From Bostrychus sinensis (lineage: Eukaryota; Chordata; Actinopteri; Gobiiformes; Eleotridae): a stretch of 64,000 bases of DNA. Positions 1-12,000 of the stretch are shown here, piece after piece (the stretch's first letter is position 1; each line of letters opens with the position of its first letter). Location: NCBI GenBank assembly GCA_020698575.1, contig CM036240.1, forward strand, positions 21,330,711-21,394,710, in the 5' to 3' direction. Below the pieces are notes generated by a model that made no database searches, had not been told where the DNA came from, and worked only from the letters and a program-made list of their open reading frames with translations. The translations under genes were made by a program, and so were the position numbers.

Positions 1-346
1 ACGGCCCAGCCTTCACTCCCCACAAGCATCACCTGCTGCTGGTTTACCACTGTTCCTTCCTTGTACCACTTTGATAAATACTGACCACTGCAGATCGGGA
101 ACACCCTACAAGAGCAGCAGTTTTGGAGATGCTCTAACCCATTTGTCCAGCCATCACAATTTTCCCCTTGTCAAACTTGCTCAAATCCCATGTACCCATT
201 TTTTCTGCCTCTAACATATCAACTTTAAGGACACAATATTCACTTGCCGCCTAATATATCCCACCCACTAGGTGCTATAATGAAGAGATCATGTGTGTTA
301 TTCACTTCACCTGTCAGTGGCCATAATGATGTGCCTGATACTGTAT
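1..346 (-). mobile_element. Tc1/mariner-like transposon, decayed 5' part
   Basis: The window opens inside a fish Tc1-type DNA transposon read on the minus strand. A transposase start codon lies at 197-199, and the reading begins MGTWDLSKFDKGKIVMAG, the usual N-terminal start of this transposase with its helix-turn-helix region. An in-frame stop follows about 21 codons later and the frame shifts after that, so this copy is dead. The terminal part runs to about 346, ending in CTGATACTGTATA next to the TA target. The element sits in intron 2 of mfsd9, about 50 bases beyond the exon 2 splice donor. The rest of the element is outside the window. The family call is from recognition of the sequence, not from a search. 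Confidence 0.85.
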
Positions 347-394
347 ACTTTTTGTATTGTATCAGTCTGGTTGAATGGAATAGACAATCTTTAC

Positions 395-1399
395 CTACTA
401 TGCCAGCCACAGTGGGACTGGCTCCTAAAGCCTTCACATGGTGGCTGAGCAGAGGGATGATCATGCTCACCCCAAACAGGTCCTGTAAACAACAAAGACA
501 AACGAGAATAATAGTGTAATATTTGCCTGCACAAATACTCCAAATATCACCAGGGCCTGGACAGACCTGCACAGAGCAAGTAAAACAAGCAGTTGAAAAG
601 AAAGGTTGGAGAAAAAAGTAAATGCACAGAAGAGCTCTTGCCAAAATCTTGATTGAAGTCACAGTATTTTGCAGCAGGACTTAGATTAATTACTTAGCAG
701 TTGGTACTGTCCCAAGCTGCTCTCTGAAACTTACCAAATAAATTAACAATCTAAATTTGAAATTATGTATTAAGCATTTTTCTAGAAAATACATCAATGT
801 CATTACTTTGTCTTGTGTTTCTAACTCATGTCAAGGTCACATCCATCTTAGGACGTGTTTCTTTGACAGCAGTGATTTGAACTCTGGACTGTCAAAATCA
901 GCTGGTTTAGTCAGGCTAAACTGAACCGTGTAATGACCTATTATTTGAACTATTATTCTGTGCCTTGGCATGGTAAATGTAACCTTCATTATGATGTCTG
1001 ATATTAAGACAGTGTGCTACAAGAGAAAGGCAAATGCAGAGGAATTTAAGAAAAGGACTCAACTGATTTATAATTTAAGGTTCATGATTTGCACACACTG
1101 TATTGCTATAAAAACCCCAGTAGTGTTTGGGAAACTGGCCATTGACTAGAGAAGAGTAACATTCATAGAGTTTTTAAAATGAACCCCTCTGTAAAGATTT
1201 GAATTAATAAAAGTACCACGGAAGGTTTTGCATCATATCCGTGTGTTATGAAAGACTGGTTTAACACGTTTCCACACCTGAGAGACTATTAAAATGTTGG
1301 ATCGCTACTCACCATGAAGCCCACTACATAGATGCATTGTATAATTCTCGTCCGACCGCCGGGTTTGTTAAATAAAGAGCTACATTTCTTGTTATTCAT
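395..1399 (-). CDS. mfsd9: MFSD9, major facilitator superfamily transporter (first two coding exons; 3' part outside window)
   Basis: Exon 1 coding runs 1399 to 1313 (29 codons, starting MNNKKCSSLF and ending YVVGFM) and stops at an ATG|GTGAGT donor. Exon 2 runs 482 to 395 after a TTTACAG acceptor and reads DLFGVSMIIPLLSHHVKALG, then SPTVAGIVG, stopping at G|GTAAAG. The joined phase is correct. The residues match the first transmembrane segment and first loop of MFSD9, a predicted 12-helix membrane transporter of the major facilitator superfamily whose substrate is not well defined. The start at 1399 is the ATG directly before the conserved segment; an upstream open frame to 1528 lacks family resemblance and is treated as 5' UTR. 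Remaining exons lie left of position 1. Intron 2 carries the Tc1 remnant at the window edge. Confidence 0.88.
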
Positions 1400-1710
1400 C
1401 CTCCCGCAGTAACAGCCCGGCTTTAGCTGAGGCGGAAGCGCTCGTGGACCCCAGAGGAACCAGAGAGCAACGCGTCCTGTACCGGCAGCTGTCCCGCATA
1501 CAGGGGGGAAACAACCCGATTTAAACAAAAGACATAAACTAAAGTGCCTTTATTGACACATATTAAAGGCCAACTTCCAGTCTGCGTTACATTTAGGCCA
1601 GTAGTCTGAGAAATACTGCTTTTTTTACGTGTTCACCGGACAGAGACAGTTTTTTTCCTGACCCAGCTCACAGGAGTCTCCCCTGACGCCGTGCATTTGG
1701 TATCGTCCAC

Positions 1711-1718
1711 TGACGTCA
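1711..1718 (+). promoter_or_regulatory. perfect palindromic CRE (TGACGTCA) upstream of mfsd9
   Basis: The sequence TGACGTCA is the full palindromic cAMP response element bound by CREB/ATF proteins. It lies about 310 bases upstream of the mfsd9 start codon, close to the GC-richer first exon, so it is likely part of the mfsd9 promoter. The site is seen directly; its use is inferred. Confidence 0.5.
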
Positions 1719-1749
1719 CAAGAGCACGTTTCTGTGTTGATATAAAACT

Positions 1750-3050
1750 ACTTTAAAGCTTACTTCATCAAATCAAATATCAAATTCATAATATGGACTA
1801 GGTAGATTTAAGTTCACTAATTGAAAATTTCAATAAAGAAGAGAAAAGAAGAACGATAAATGAATAACAATAAGCTTTTCTGAAAAAAAAGAAAAAAAAG
1901 AAAAAAGAAAAAAAGAAACACTACCACTGACCACCTGTATTGAAGTGTTTTGGTTTTTAAATGTATTGTAGCACAGACTGCTACAATACAGAATACTGCT
2001 TTTACGCCACCAAGCGGACAAACGTAAGCATTACATTTTCAAAGATCAGCTGAAAGTAGTGTAAGTGTGACATTTGCCCCCAACAATACTGAGTGTATTT
2101 ATAGAAGGCTAGACATTTATACAACATTACGTACAATATGGCTGTATCCTGGGCAACATCAATTATAATATAAGAATGGCTGCTCGTATAATTTTACTAC
2201 TCATGTAATTGAAATGGCTTTGTCGATAAGCTGTTATGTTTCATGACATAATCTCGACAAAGCCAGTAAACCAAGTGGATTACTGGGTTTGTTGTTTTAT
2301 GTGGTTTGTGTATGCAATGACAATAATTCTTGTCAACTATTTGTAACTGGTTTCAGTTCAATAACAACCCAGAAGCAGGTATGACAAGGCTGAAATTGAT
2401 AAACATAAACGTTATATTTTGTATACAAAAAAACATTAGCAGAAAACCAGCCACAATAATCTAAAACACACTGTACACTTAATGCATCTTCAGCCCACTC
2501 TCTGGGGATCATTGTTGGTCACATCATTGTGCAAATTACCCAGTGTAGACATAAACCACAACTGCTAAATGTTTCTCTTACATGCTAATAAAGTATGTGA
2601 GGTTTTGTGATTTCTTTCAACTGACAAGCTCAAAACCCTTGTATAAATACCGTTAATTTGAATGTTGTGCTATTTTATTATTAATGTTCAAACAAAGAAC
2701 AGGTCAAAACTAACAGCAATTCATAATATAGTTATATAAATGGTTAGCTCTTTAGGTTAAGTTTGTTGTCAATGCTTACTGCTCCCCTATATATGATCCA
2801 AAATTACTAAATCAGTTACTTCTCTTTTTTACTATAAATTATTGTAAAATAGGGACTTGTAGAACATGCTATAAAGGTTTCATTAAAACATAACAAACTA
2901 TATCTGTCCTTCATAACAGTCAGTGCATTTACTATCCAGCACCCCGTTTACAGGAAATGGCAGCTCATTCGTGTATTTATTTCCATGTTGTGCTGGTGGG
3001 CCAAGGGTCCTCTGGTGTCCTCTCTGTTTCCCCTCCGTGACATTCCTATA
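1750..3050. other. intergenic, mfsd9-tmem182
   Basis: AT-rich spacer between the divergent genes mfsd9 (minus) and tmem182 (plus). It contains an A-rich purine tract near 1884-1918. I see no supported coding exon, RNA gene or recognised repeat here. Confidence 0.5.
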
Positions 3051-3064
3051 CAGACCAGGGTGTC

Positions 3065-3194
3065 CAGTTGCCGCTGGTTATTTCTGCATTGATCCCCTCC
3101 CTTCACACTCTCCAACTGCTCCTCACCCTACCCCATATAGTGGACCAGGAGCGAGGAGACAGAAGACAAGTAGCCAGTCAGATCCCAAAAATAG
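3065..3194 (+). promoter_or_regulatory. candidate muscle-type promoter motifs of tmem182
   Basis: Within 400 bases of the tmem182 start there are two E-boxes (CAGTTG at 3065-3070, CAACTG at 3113-3118), a CArG-like sequence (CCATATAGTGG, 3133-3143, imperfect) and a MEF2-like site (CCAAAAATAG, 3185-3194, one base from consensus). TMEM182 is known as a muscle-expressed gene, so this cluster fits, but such short motifs arise by chance and none was tested. Confidence 0.35.
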
Positions 3195-3438
3195 CCCTGA
3201 GGGGGGTGGTGGGTGGTCGAGAGCAGACCCCAGTAGGGTGTGGGTGAGTCATGTGCATGAGCTTGTCCTGCCATAACACAAGCAGAGGGACAGCAGAAGA
3301 GTTGAGATACAAAAACAAAGACCAAGTGAATAAGTGCAGATCTTAAAGGGATAATATCAACAAGAGGAGTGACTTACTGGGACGTGGCCTGTCACATGCA
3401 CAGACAGTAGCTGGAAGTCAGAAGAGTGTGGACTTGCC

Positions 3439-5698
3439 ATGAAGCTTAGCGTGGCCTTGTTTTTTGCGGGCCTTTTTGGTGCCCTGGCAGCTGTCTTCAT
3501 CTTACTTTCGTTTGGGACGGATTATTGGCTCATGGCCTCCGAGAGCTGTAAACCTGATGGATCTGTTGGCCCTGGTGGTGTCGCCACTGAGGTGAGAGTA
3601 GAACTGTAAGACATGATCCACATAAGATAAGTATACAGGCAATAGGTTATGTCTGCCGGTTGTAAAGGTGAAATGTTCCGTTTGAAATGTTTGGTGGAGC
3701 TGTATCTTTGTGGAAGTGAAAGCTAAATGCTTGAATAACTTTTTCAAATTTAGTAAGTACCTTTCAATAAACATTGTGACCAAATCTCCTTTTCACTCTG
3801 TCCTTTAGTGGCACTGATGTAATGTATATATATATATGAAATCTCACTGGTTGAAACATGGTTTAGGCCTATACCGAGTTTGTACTGCTGTGATACAAAT
3901 ACAAATACCAGTAATCCCTGTGGCATAGCTTTGGATTAAATATCACCGACTGGAACATACCTCACGTCTACTGTAGTGAGCACTTCACAAGAATCAAGAG
4001 CTGATCGTAGAATAATAAAACTCTACACTATACGACAGTGTTACTTTTACATATTGCAACTTAAATAGATTCAATTTGACTTAATAAAACTTGGTCAACA
4101 TCATTTTAATTCCTAACCATTTACTGAATTAGGACCTGGGTAACATAGTGTGGCATAAAATACAAAGTATAAAATGTTGTCTGCAAATCAAACCTCGATC
4201 AGGTTGGAGAAGCTTGGTCAGCTCGACCTTTGACCTGACCTGGCAGCTGGCAATTGCCACAACACTAAAATAATGTATGCATGACTGTAATGGCTCCAAT
4301 GCTCCTATAATTGTATCTAAGTGGCTTGATCAATGGGTTGTGTGAAAATCTGCTCTTTATTCTTTATTAAAAGTGTTTTTCTGTTTGTTTGTTTTTTTGT
4401 GGTGCAAAAGGATTCCAGTGGTGTTACTCTGTACCATGAGGGATTTTTCTGGAGGTGTTCCTTTGGAGCCAATATGGAAGATGATAATCTGATTTGGAAG
4501 CTTTGGTTCAGTACGTGTAACATATACACTATGTTTTTACTAGTAATTCTTGAATATAGCTGTCATTAAGATGTAGTAAGCATGTAGTAACACTATGATG
4601 CAGTTGCAGAGATTTTAGTCAATTACAAACAAATGTGGCAGAAACTCTTCTCATGTGACCACTTAGCGCTATGTGATGTTATTCTGGTCCTTCATCAGGT
4701 GACTCTGCATCATCTATTTTCTAAAGGATACTTTATGAATAGTGGCCCATTGGCAAAAACGGCCTGGAGCCCTTTAGGTACCTTGTGAGAGAATGTGGAA
4801 TTTCACATGGGGAAAGACAGCAGTAGAGCACCACAACAAATATGAAACAACGTACATCAATGCAAAAAAATACTCAAAAAATAGCAAGCCTTTGATAACT
4901 ATTCATAGGTTTTACCGGATGCCCTTCCTGACGATACCCTTACATATATTTATCCAGGTTTAGGACTGTCACAAAGAGTACACTGGATTGTGACCCCTGT
5001 GGCTTTATTTATGTTTATGTTTTTAATGTTTGTTTTTACTCAGTTTGCATTTTCTCTTTCCACAGCCAACCAACCATCCTCAAAGGTCTGTGTGCACGCC
5101 TATCTCTTCCCATTTCCTGTGTCCCAGCAGAGCCACAATGCCACAGAGTATGACTCGGCCATAAGTAAGTCTATATGTTTATTTAATACTGTGCATTCTG
5201 TTACATTACACATATTGTCTGACTTCTTTGCTGTGCAGTCTACAGAGGCTTTTGGAGTATTTTCATGTTGATTGGAGTGGCTGCAGTTATAGTCGGTGGC
5301 TTCGTCATCATCTGTGCTGCTCCCTTTGCCAGTCACTGTTTGTATAAAACAGGAGGCAGCCTTTTGCTTGCATCAGGTGAGACCTTCCCCACTGGAGTCA
5401 AACTGAATTTAGTTGAGATAAATTTGTGGTTTAGAAAGTACATACCTGTCTTATTGTGCCTTTGTCCCCAGGTTTCTTCCTGCTCTGTGTGGTGGTGATG
5501 TTCGTGCTCTGGTTAGAGGTGCTGGATGTAGTGACTGTCTACATTGACTACCAGCGAGCCAATATGTGTCAGAACTTTGAGCTGTCCATTGACTATGGCT
5601 TGTCGTTCATGTTTGCACCTGTCGGCATTTTCTTCTGCTTTCTGTCTGGCCTTCTCTTTCTCCTCATTGGTCGAACAATACAGATCCACTATCACTGA
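3439..5698 (+). CDS. tmem182: TMEM182, four-pass membrane protein of muscle
   Basis: Five coding exons join in phase: 3439-3591, 4411-4510, 5066-5164, 5239-5376 and 5472-5698, giving 238 residues (about the length of the mammalian protein, 229). All introns have GT and AG ends. The product starts MKLSVALFFAGLFGALAAVF (first transmembrane helix) and has an extracellular loop with HEGFFWRCSF and an N-glycosylation site at Asn109 (NAT). A second helix follows at about 122-147 (ending CAAPFASH), a third at 165-187 and a fourth at about 207-232, with the tail GRTIQIHYH. The order matches TMEM182, a claudin/PMP22-like protein reported to restrain muscle growth through integrin beta-1. Poly(A) signals lie at 6133-6138 and 6151-6156. 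Intron 2 contains a dispersed repeat fragment at 4888-4990. Confidence 0.95.
4888..4990 (+). repeat. tRNA-SINE-type dispersed repeat fragment, copy 1
   Basis: This intronic segment contains GGATGCCCTTCCTGACG, followed by a TTTATCCAGG-like block and ACACTGGATTGTGACCC. The same ordered blocks occur at 14625-14730 (minus), 60525-60590 (minus) and 63436-63670 (plus). They are a very common teleost interspersed repeat; I infer a SINE because the copy at 63436 starts with a tRNA-like A-box. Confidence 0.65.
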
Positions 5699-5699
5699 T

Positions 5700-7689
5700 T
5701 GGGACAAGCAGCAGGAATCTGGAAGTGGATGGAAATTTGATACGTTTATTGCAGAGACTGAAGAAACAGTGCAATAGTCACTACATACATATGGTGCAAA
5801 TGCTTTTTTTGTGTTGGTCTGTGTGTGCTATTTAGGCGAGCTGTGTGAGTGTGTATGTATAATAATACTGTAACATTGCAATTGATCATTTAAAGTTCAC
5901 AAGGCAAAATTATTTGAAGTGTGTGAATAGCATTTGTTTAGAAAAAAGTAAAAACGTTTTTATAAACAACAAAATTCAAAATGACCTACTTTTAATGTGC
6001 ATGATTATTTATATTCTGTATATAATTCTTGTTGTAGAGTGGCCTTGTTCTGCTTCAACTGCAAGCTCTACTTCACAACACATGCAAATTATTATTATAT
6101 ATATTGTATCATATTATATTCATTCTAAAAAAAATAAAATATACGTTTTAAATAAAAATGTTTCAAAAAGCTAGGTACTGTGACTTTTTTTCTAAACAAC
6201 ACAACTACTTTTATGCCGAAAATTCAGATTTTGAACATAAGTTTACTCCAGACCACCCAAACCAAGTGTAACTAATTACAACTGTAATTAGTGCAGGCTT
6301 AGAGAAATCCAAAATTGAAATATCTTTTGAATAATTCATTTTTACATTTTTTTATTTAACAAATCTTGTCCTGAACCATTTCCTATTTTTAATAAGTTGT
6401 GTTTTTGCTGTAAAGTTCATAAAGTAATATAATATGGGAAGTTGAAGTTTTGCATACTGTACAGTAGGCCTGTATGAGGTTTCTTTATGCTAATGTTTAA
6501 AGGCATTGTAAGCAGCATGTGCTCATACTGGTGTGTAAACGGTACTGCAGTCTAAATCAATACAATGGTCTGTGGGTTGCCAGTCCTTTCATTTTTCTGA
6601 TTGGACGATCAGCAATGCAGTTTTAGAACCAAAACAAAAAATGTAAACAAAAACAACTTGGCCTTTGTTTTTAATTGTTAATAAATCAACTGTATCATTG
6701 TTATCAGTAAAACTAATATTTGATTTAAACTTGTTTACTCCATATCTTGGCACACATGTGGGTAATTTTTTATGAAATATAAAAAAGATATACTGCTCAT
6801 AGCACCTTTAAGAAAATGTAATTAAACCAACTGGCTAGTTCCAGAAGAGGGCAGTATTGATTCAGAAATGTAATTTTAAAAATAACCAAAATAAGGAGAA
6901 AAAAATCTTAGTTTATCTTGAGTCAGTGTGGAGTGTATGTGGCGTTATGCATTTAATTCAGAGGTAGTATCTGTAGATGAAAGAATTCACACCTTGGCTG
7001 ACAGACGGATGGTAATTTCACTCTTGAATGGAGCATTTGATCAGGAAGTGAATGGACTCCTGTGTCAATTCTCACGTGCCTTTTGGGGCTTTATAATATA
7101 CTTATCATACACAGGAAAATGCATTCGTGGTCTGCCTCAAAATGTACGAAGAACAGACATAATATACCTCACCGAAGCAGTGACTGAATATGCATTGAAA
7201 TTTATTTTATGAGAACCAAAGATGAAAATTCACACTTCAAAATTTCCGTGGTCTTTAGTCTAGCTACTCACCAAACTTCAGCACAGCCAAATATGAATCC
7301 AAGTTCTTCAGTGAATAAATGACATGACAGAAATCTACTAGACTTCCTGTTTTAAATTAAAAAGTACCCTTCAACATAAGGTAAGGTAAACATGCACAAA
7401 ACATTTGACAAATTAGCTTTAACCACAAAATTAGCGAATAGCCTAAACTAGTTCTGAGGGTTTTAGTTGTGACTGTACGTGTTTGAGACTAGTTAGCAAA
7501 CACAGTAATACAGTACATGAGCTATGGTTTAAACAACTGGCTCTTAGCAATTAGCACCAAAGAAGCTAAAAGCTACATGCTTAAAGTGGCGTTTTTTATG
7601 TTGGCTGGTCACGATTATAATGTATAAATGGAGTAAATACTTTAATGAGTTAACTTGATAATTGAACTGACTATGTCCTAGTACTACTA
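5700..7689. other. tmem182 3' UTR and AT-rich spacer
   Basis: The first 450 bases are the tmem182 3' UTR, ending after AATAAA at 6133-6138 and 6151-6156. Beyond that the sequence is AT-rich. It contains one member of a dispersed repeat pair (6526-6634) and no convincing exon. An open frame at 6928-7212 of 94 codons has no recognisable family and no splice or codon support. Confidence 0.5.
6526..6634 (+). repeat. dispersed repeat, inverted partner of 20151-20262
   Basis: The block holding GGTCTGTGGGTTGCCAGTC and TTTTAGAACC recurs in reverse orientation at 20151-20262, with scattered differences. The two copies share about 110 bases. No terminal repeats or target duplications were found, so the class is unknown. 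Confidence 0.7.
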
Positions 7690-8515
7690 TATGAAAGAAG
7701 TGGTGGACTCCACTTCAGTACTTGAGTAAAAGTACAGATACTTCTGGTCAGATATTACAGCAATACAAGTAAAGTCAGATTTTTACTAGAGGTAAAGTAC
7801 TAGAGTATATGCTTTCAAAAATACTTAAGTATTCAAAGTACTTTTTTCACACTGTATTTCAGATGAATGCAGTCAAGAATTTTGAGTAAAATTTCTGCTA
7901 CGTTCAAGTCACAAATTGGCAGCTCCAAAAATATGAATAAAATACATTTTCATACATCTGAATCCTTCCCTCTAAAGATGAGACGTCAAACACATTTTAG
8001 GGTGGAAATAATAATAATAACCATAATAGATAAGATTGTTCTACAGGAAAAAACAAGCCATATATATTATAAATAAGGCTGGGTATTACAATAATACTAA
8101 TCCATAATTTTTTATTGGCTAATAATAGAATCAAGCTTAAACACTTCCAGATTGTGTCCAAAGATTTGTTTTCCTCAGAGCAAATATGAGTAGAAAGATG
8201 TAAATGTAAATGTAAATGTAAATGTAGAAAGGTGTAAATTTACTTTCCAAAAAATCTTAAAGTACAAATTACAAATAGTAAATAATTATCTTTAGGGAGT
8301 AAGTCAGTTGTCTTTCGGTTTTAAGACTGCAGAAGTTACTTTAGCTATTCTAGAAATGTAGTGGAGTAAAAAGTATTATATTTATCTTTTAAATGTAGTG
8401 GAGTATAAGTAGTAAGTTACCTCTTACCTAAATACTTCCCAAGTAAAGTACAGATTCTTAAAAACTACAGTACTCAAGTAAATTTACTTTGTTACTGTCC
8501 ACCTCTGTATGAAAG
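7690..8515. mobile_element. non-autonomous hAT-type element, 810 bp, with 8-bp target duplication
   Basis: The element 7698-8507 is bounded by direct 8-bp copies TATGAAAG at 7690-7697 and 8508-8515. Its ends are inverted: the left begins AAGTGGTGGACTCC and the right, reverse-complemented, begins CAGAGGTGGACAG, the CAGNGGTGG-type terminus of hAT transposons. The interior is full of AGTACTTGAGTAAAAGTAC-type sequence typical of abundant fish hAT-derived repeats, and a (TGTAAA)n run near 8200. There is no transposase frame, so it must have moved with a transposase from elsewhere. The left terminal base differs (A for C). Confidence 0.88.
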
Positions 8516-8704
8516 ACATTCTTTACATCACACATTCACACAAAAAGCATTCACTATAATTTTTCCTAGGCCTAGGTTAAAATTTGCTCCTTTGTCAAAT
8601 TGAATGGGAAATACCTACTTCTGTCATTAAAATGCACGCACAGTTTGTTTAATTGGATTCTTTGAGTGAAAGGCCCAATAAGATAAAGAGAAAATGTTTA
8701 ATCC

Positions 8705-9060
8705 TGTCTAGATCCATTTCCTGTCCAGTGTAGAGCTATGATAGATAGATAGAGCTGAAGGAGATGGATGCAGTGCAGGTGTGAAGACAGCTACCTCCAA
8801 GAGCCTGGCCTTGCCGTCAGTAATGTCATCAGAGTGGGAGTCCCAGCTGAATTGTGCGCTGTTCTGCATGATTGCCCATGATAATTGTGTGTTGATAGGG
8901 AGTGTGCCGGAGATGGAGCATAATTTCCACTGAGAGATTCCTAAACAAATACCTGGGCGCAGCAGAGACACGGGGAGCGGCGGGAGGTGAGGAGAATAGA
9001 GGATGAGGATAGACAGGGCCATGAGAGGGTAAGAGGAGAACTCACTCACAGCAGAGGTGG
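8705..9060. promoter_or_regulatory. candidate conserved non-coding element
   Basis: This block has balanced, complex composition unlike the surrounding AT-rich spacer. It includes TGCATGATTGCCCATGATAA with ATTA-type homeodomain cores. Open frames here show no family resemblance. It lies in the gene desert upstream of pou3f3, a setting in which vertebrates keep deeply conserved enhancers. Conservation cannot be tested here; this is inference. Confidence 0.35.
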
Positions 9061-12000
9061 ATGTGTCTGTAGAGTGAAGCCAGAAGATGCAAAAATGTAC
9101 ATTGAATAATATATTAGCTTGTTAATAGTATGAATCAAGAGGTAGCCTACATTTGTTAAGTTTTTTGGTTCCATATTAGGAATAAAATTGATGGATCTTG
9201 CTAAAACAAATGTAAAAAACAAGCACACACTTTCAGGAAACCAGTGGGTACTATGGGTCCCACTTGGTTTTTCCCAAATCCGTTTGTTGAATTTGTTTTA
9301 GGACACAGATTTTAAACAATGCTGCATTGTCTACTCAATAGTGAATAGTGTAAATCAATGCTCTCAACTAGTGTTGCCATAAATTTTGAAATGACGTGTT
9401 AACTTAGTAAAGGGGCGTCAGAATGGTGGAGGGCACATATGTTGAAGGCAAGTAAAATTTGACAATATTACTACAGTAAATCATTTAATATTTGTGATAG
9501 CCACTCAAATACTCTTCTCCGGACAATTTAGACTGACCCAGCACCCAACTCTAGTCCCGCCGCTCCCCATTGTGAGAAAATGATAGGTGAATCACAGCAA
9601 ATTATTGGCACATTTCTGACACACAACTGTGAGTGTCACCTATAGTACTTGTAGTGGGGCACCAGAAGAAGAAAAAACTTTGTTAAAACATTATAAAAAA
9701 CATTAAGCATATATTTTTTGTCTATTTATGGAGACTAAATAAACAGAAACTCCGTAGATATGATCAAGTTCAGGTCCTGTGGCCATAACAGAAGTCGTTG
9801 CTTGTATATTTAACCTTGAGGCAGGTTTACGTTAATTGGAAAACACTCTTTGCCTGAGTGCTCTCACCTCATGGTGCGTCGTTATCATAGCTTATCTACC
9901 AAACGTCTCATAATCCCACATGACATGCCAGTCAGATTTCATTTCAATCTGATTACTTTCAACTCTTAGAGAAAAGCAAGGATTTGAATTGCATGAACAA
10001 TATGGCAAGTCGTATTACACGCCGCTTTCCTCTTTAGAGATACTTTTACATAATTTTCCATTCGTTCTGAAATTATGAATAGACAATAGGCTGTATAATT
10101 GTGAAAATTTACAATTCAGAGGACTATGTGGTATTATCAGTATGCATAATTCAGAGAGGGGAGTGCATGGGTCACTGGTGGTGGAGACACTGTAGCTAAA
10201 GTTGTGTCATCAAATAAACATCTGAAAATTAACATGTATTAGGCTTGAGCTCGACATGAGTTTGATGATGCTGATATCAAAAAGCAGATCAGTGGGACAT
10301 ACATCACTCATAAAAGTTAGAGTTCAGAGGAGCCCACTGAAGTACAGAGATGTGTAAAGATGGCCGCTGCAGTGAAAGCTCTCCACCTGCGCTGCTGCCC
10401 CCTCACATCCTCTGGCCCCGCACCTCCGTTTGCGCATATAAATCACATTCCAAAGTGAGTATGGATAGCACTTGTTCGTACTCAAGGTCTCTTGTTTCAA
10501 AGGCATGCTAATGTCTCTCACTGTGCAACTCCTCTCTGCGGCCCTCTTTTAACTGCCAGAGCAAACTGTGTAGGAGATGACTGGGACTCCTCAACCATCT
10601 CCCCTCCTGAATATTCATACATTTTTTAATGGTTGTACATGCACACTATGTCCTAAACAAAGCCCAGAACAACCATACCTATACTTTGCTGTCCTTTTTC
10701 ATTTTGCTGTTGGATCTGCACGATAATAGAAAAAACATGTAATATGCAATAACTGATTTGAATATGACGATGTATGATATATGTGGTGATATTTGGATTT
10801 CAAAACTTCAAAATTTTAACTGAACAAAGATTAAACCAGTACAAAAACATGGATAAACCAGGGCTAAAATGCAAAATCAAGATTGAATCTGGTATTTTTA
10901 AATATTTTTTATTGGTCACACAATGCAGTTTCATTGAAGGCCCTAACAGAACAATGATCCTGAGAGTAAATCTCTGTCAAAAGGAGGAACATATTGTGAT
11001 ACATTTAGTTTTTTGTGATACAGATATTGCACCTACTGATATTACAATAAATCTGTGACATATTGTACATTTCTCTTTGTTACATACCTCTTCACACTGA
11101 GATTTTTTTTTTTTTATGTTATCACCAAAAGTTTGAAGGTTAGGAGTTTCTCACTCTTTCTCTGGGATGGCCGCGTTTCAGCACACGCCACTTGAGCTCC
11201 TCGTTTGGGTTTAGCATCCCCTGGAGCAATTAATTAATGCTACAGTGCAAACAGCCAATAGACTTGGTCATGAATATTCAAAAATACCTCTTGCATATAA
11301 TTTCTTATGCAGTGTGGTAACACAGGCAGGGCTGTGGAGAAGCAGCCATGACAGCTTCAAAGCTGACAGGAGTTTAGTGCCCAGCTCTCAAGACTTTTCA
11401 TTTAAAAATTTGTTCATAATTATTTTATTCATTTTATTAGAATAGTCCATTAGCAGTGATCTAATGTAATTCTACTTTTAAAATGTAGATTTTGCAATGG
11501 TGAATGCCACTGATAAATAGATGCTTGTGGTACAGTAAGGGGTGCTTGACCCAGACAAAACTCACTACTCTTTAGCTTTACGTACAGCCTGAGCTTCCAT
11601 CTGCCAAACCTAAGTTACAGCTTGGTGAAGTTTTAAGTTAGTTATTCATCTCTCTGAGCTGGAGCCAATGATTAAAGAAATACAATAAAAATAAATGACT
11701 TAAAAATAATTTCTTTTATAATGGTTGGTAAAAAAAAGAGTCTCAGATGCCACCATATCCGAGACCAAGACAAGCCCAAATAAAAACACAGCCCAGGCCA
11801 AAATGAAACAGACACAAAATGAAACAGACAAAAGTGGTCTCAAGACCATAGTGCTACAACATTATTGCATATACCTGCTATACATTATATTGAGAAATGG
11901 CATGAAACATTGGGGCCAATAAAAGCATGTTTTTTTTTTTCAATAATAAACAAAAAATATAAAAATATTTTATAAATGGCTAAAAAAAAGTTTTAAAAGT

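Noticed and set aside
240..662. 140-codon minus-strand open frame read as one gene
   Set aside because: Only the 29 codons between a good acceptor (482) and donor (395) match MFSD9; the rest is intron and transposon sequence.
2923..3276. 117-codon plus-strand open frame before tmem182
   Set aside because: No family resemblance, Pro- and Ser-rich composition as expected from GC-richer promoter DNA, and it overlaps the likely tmem182 promoter.
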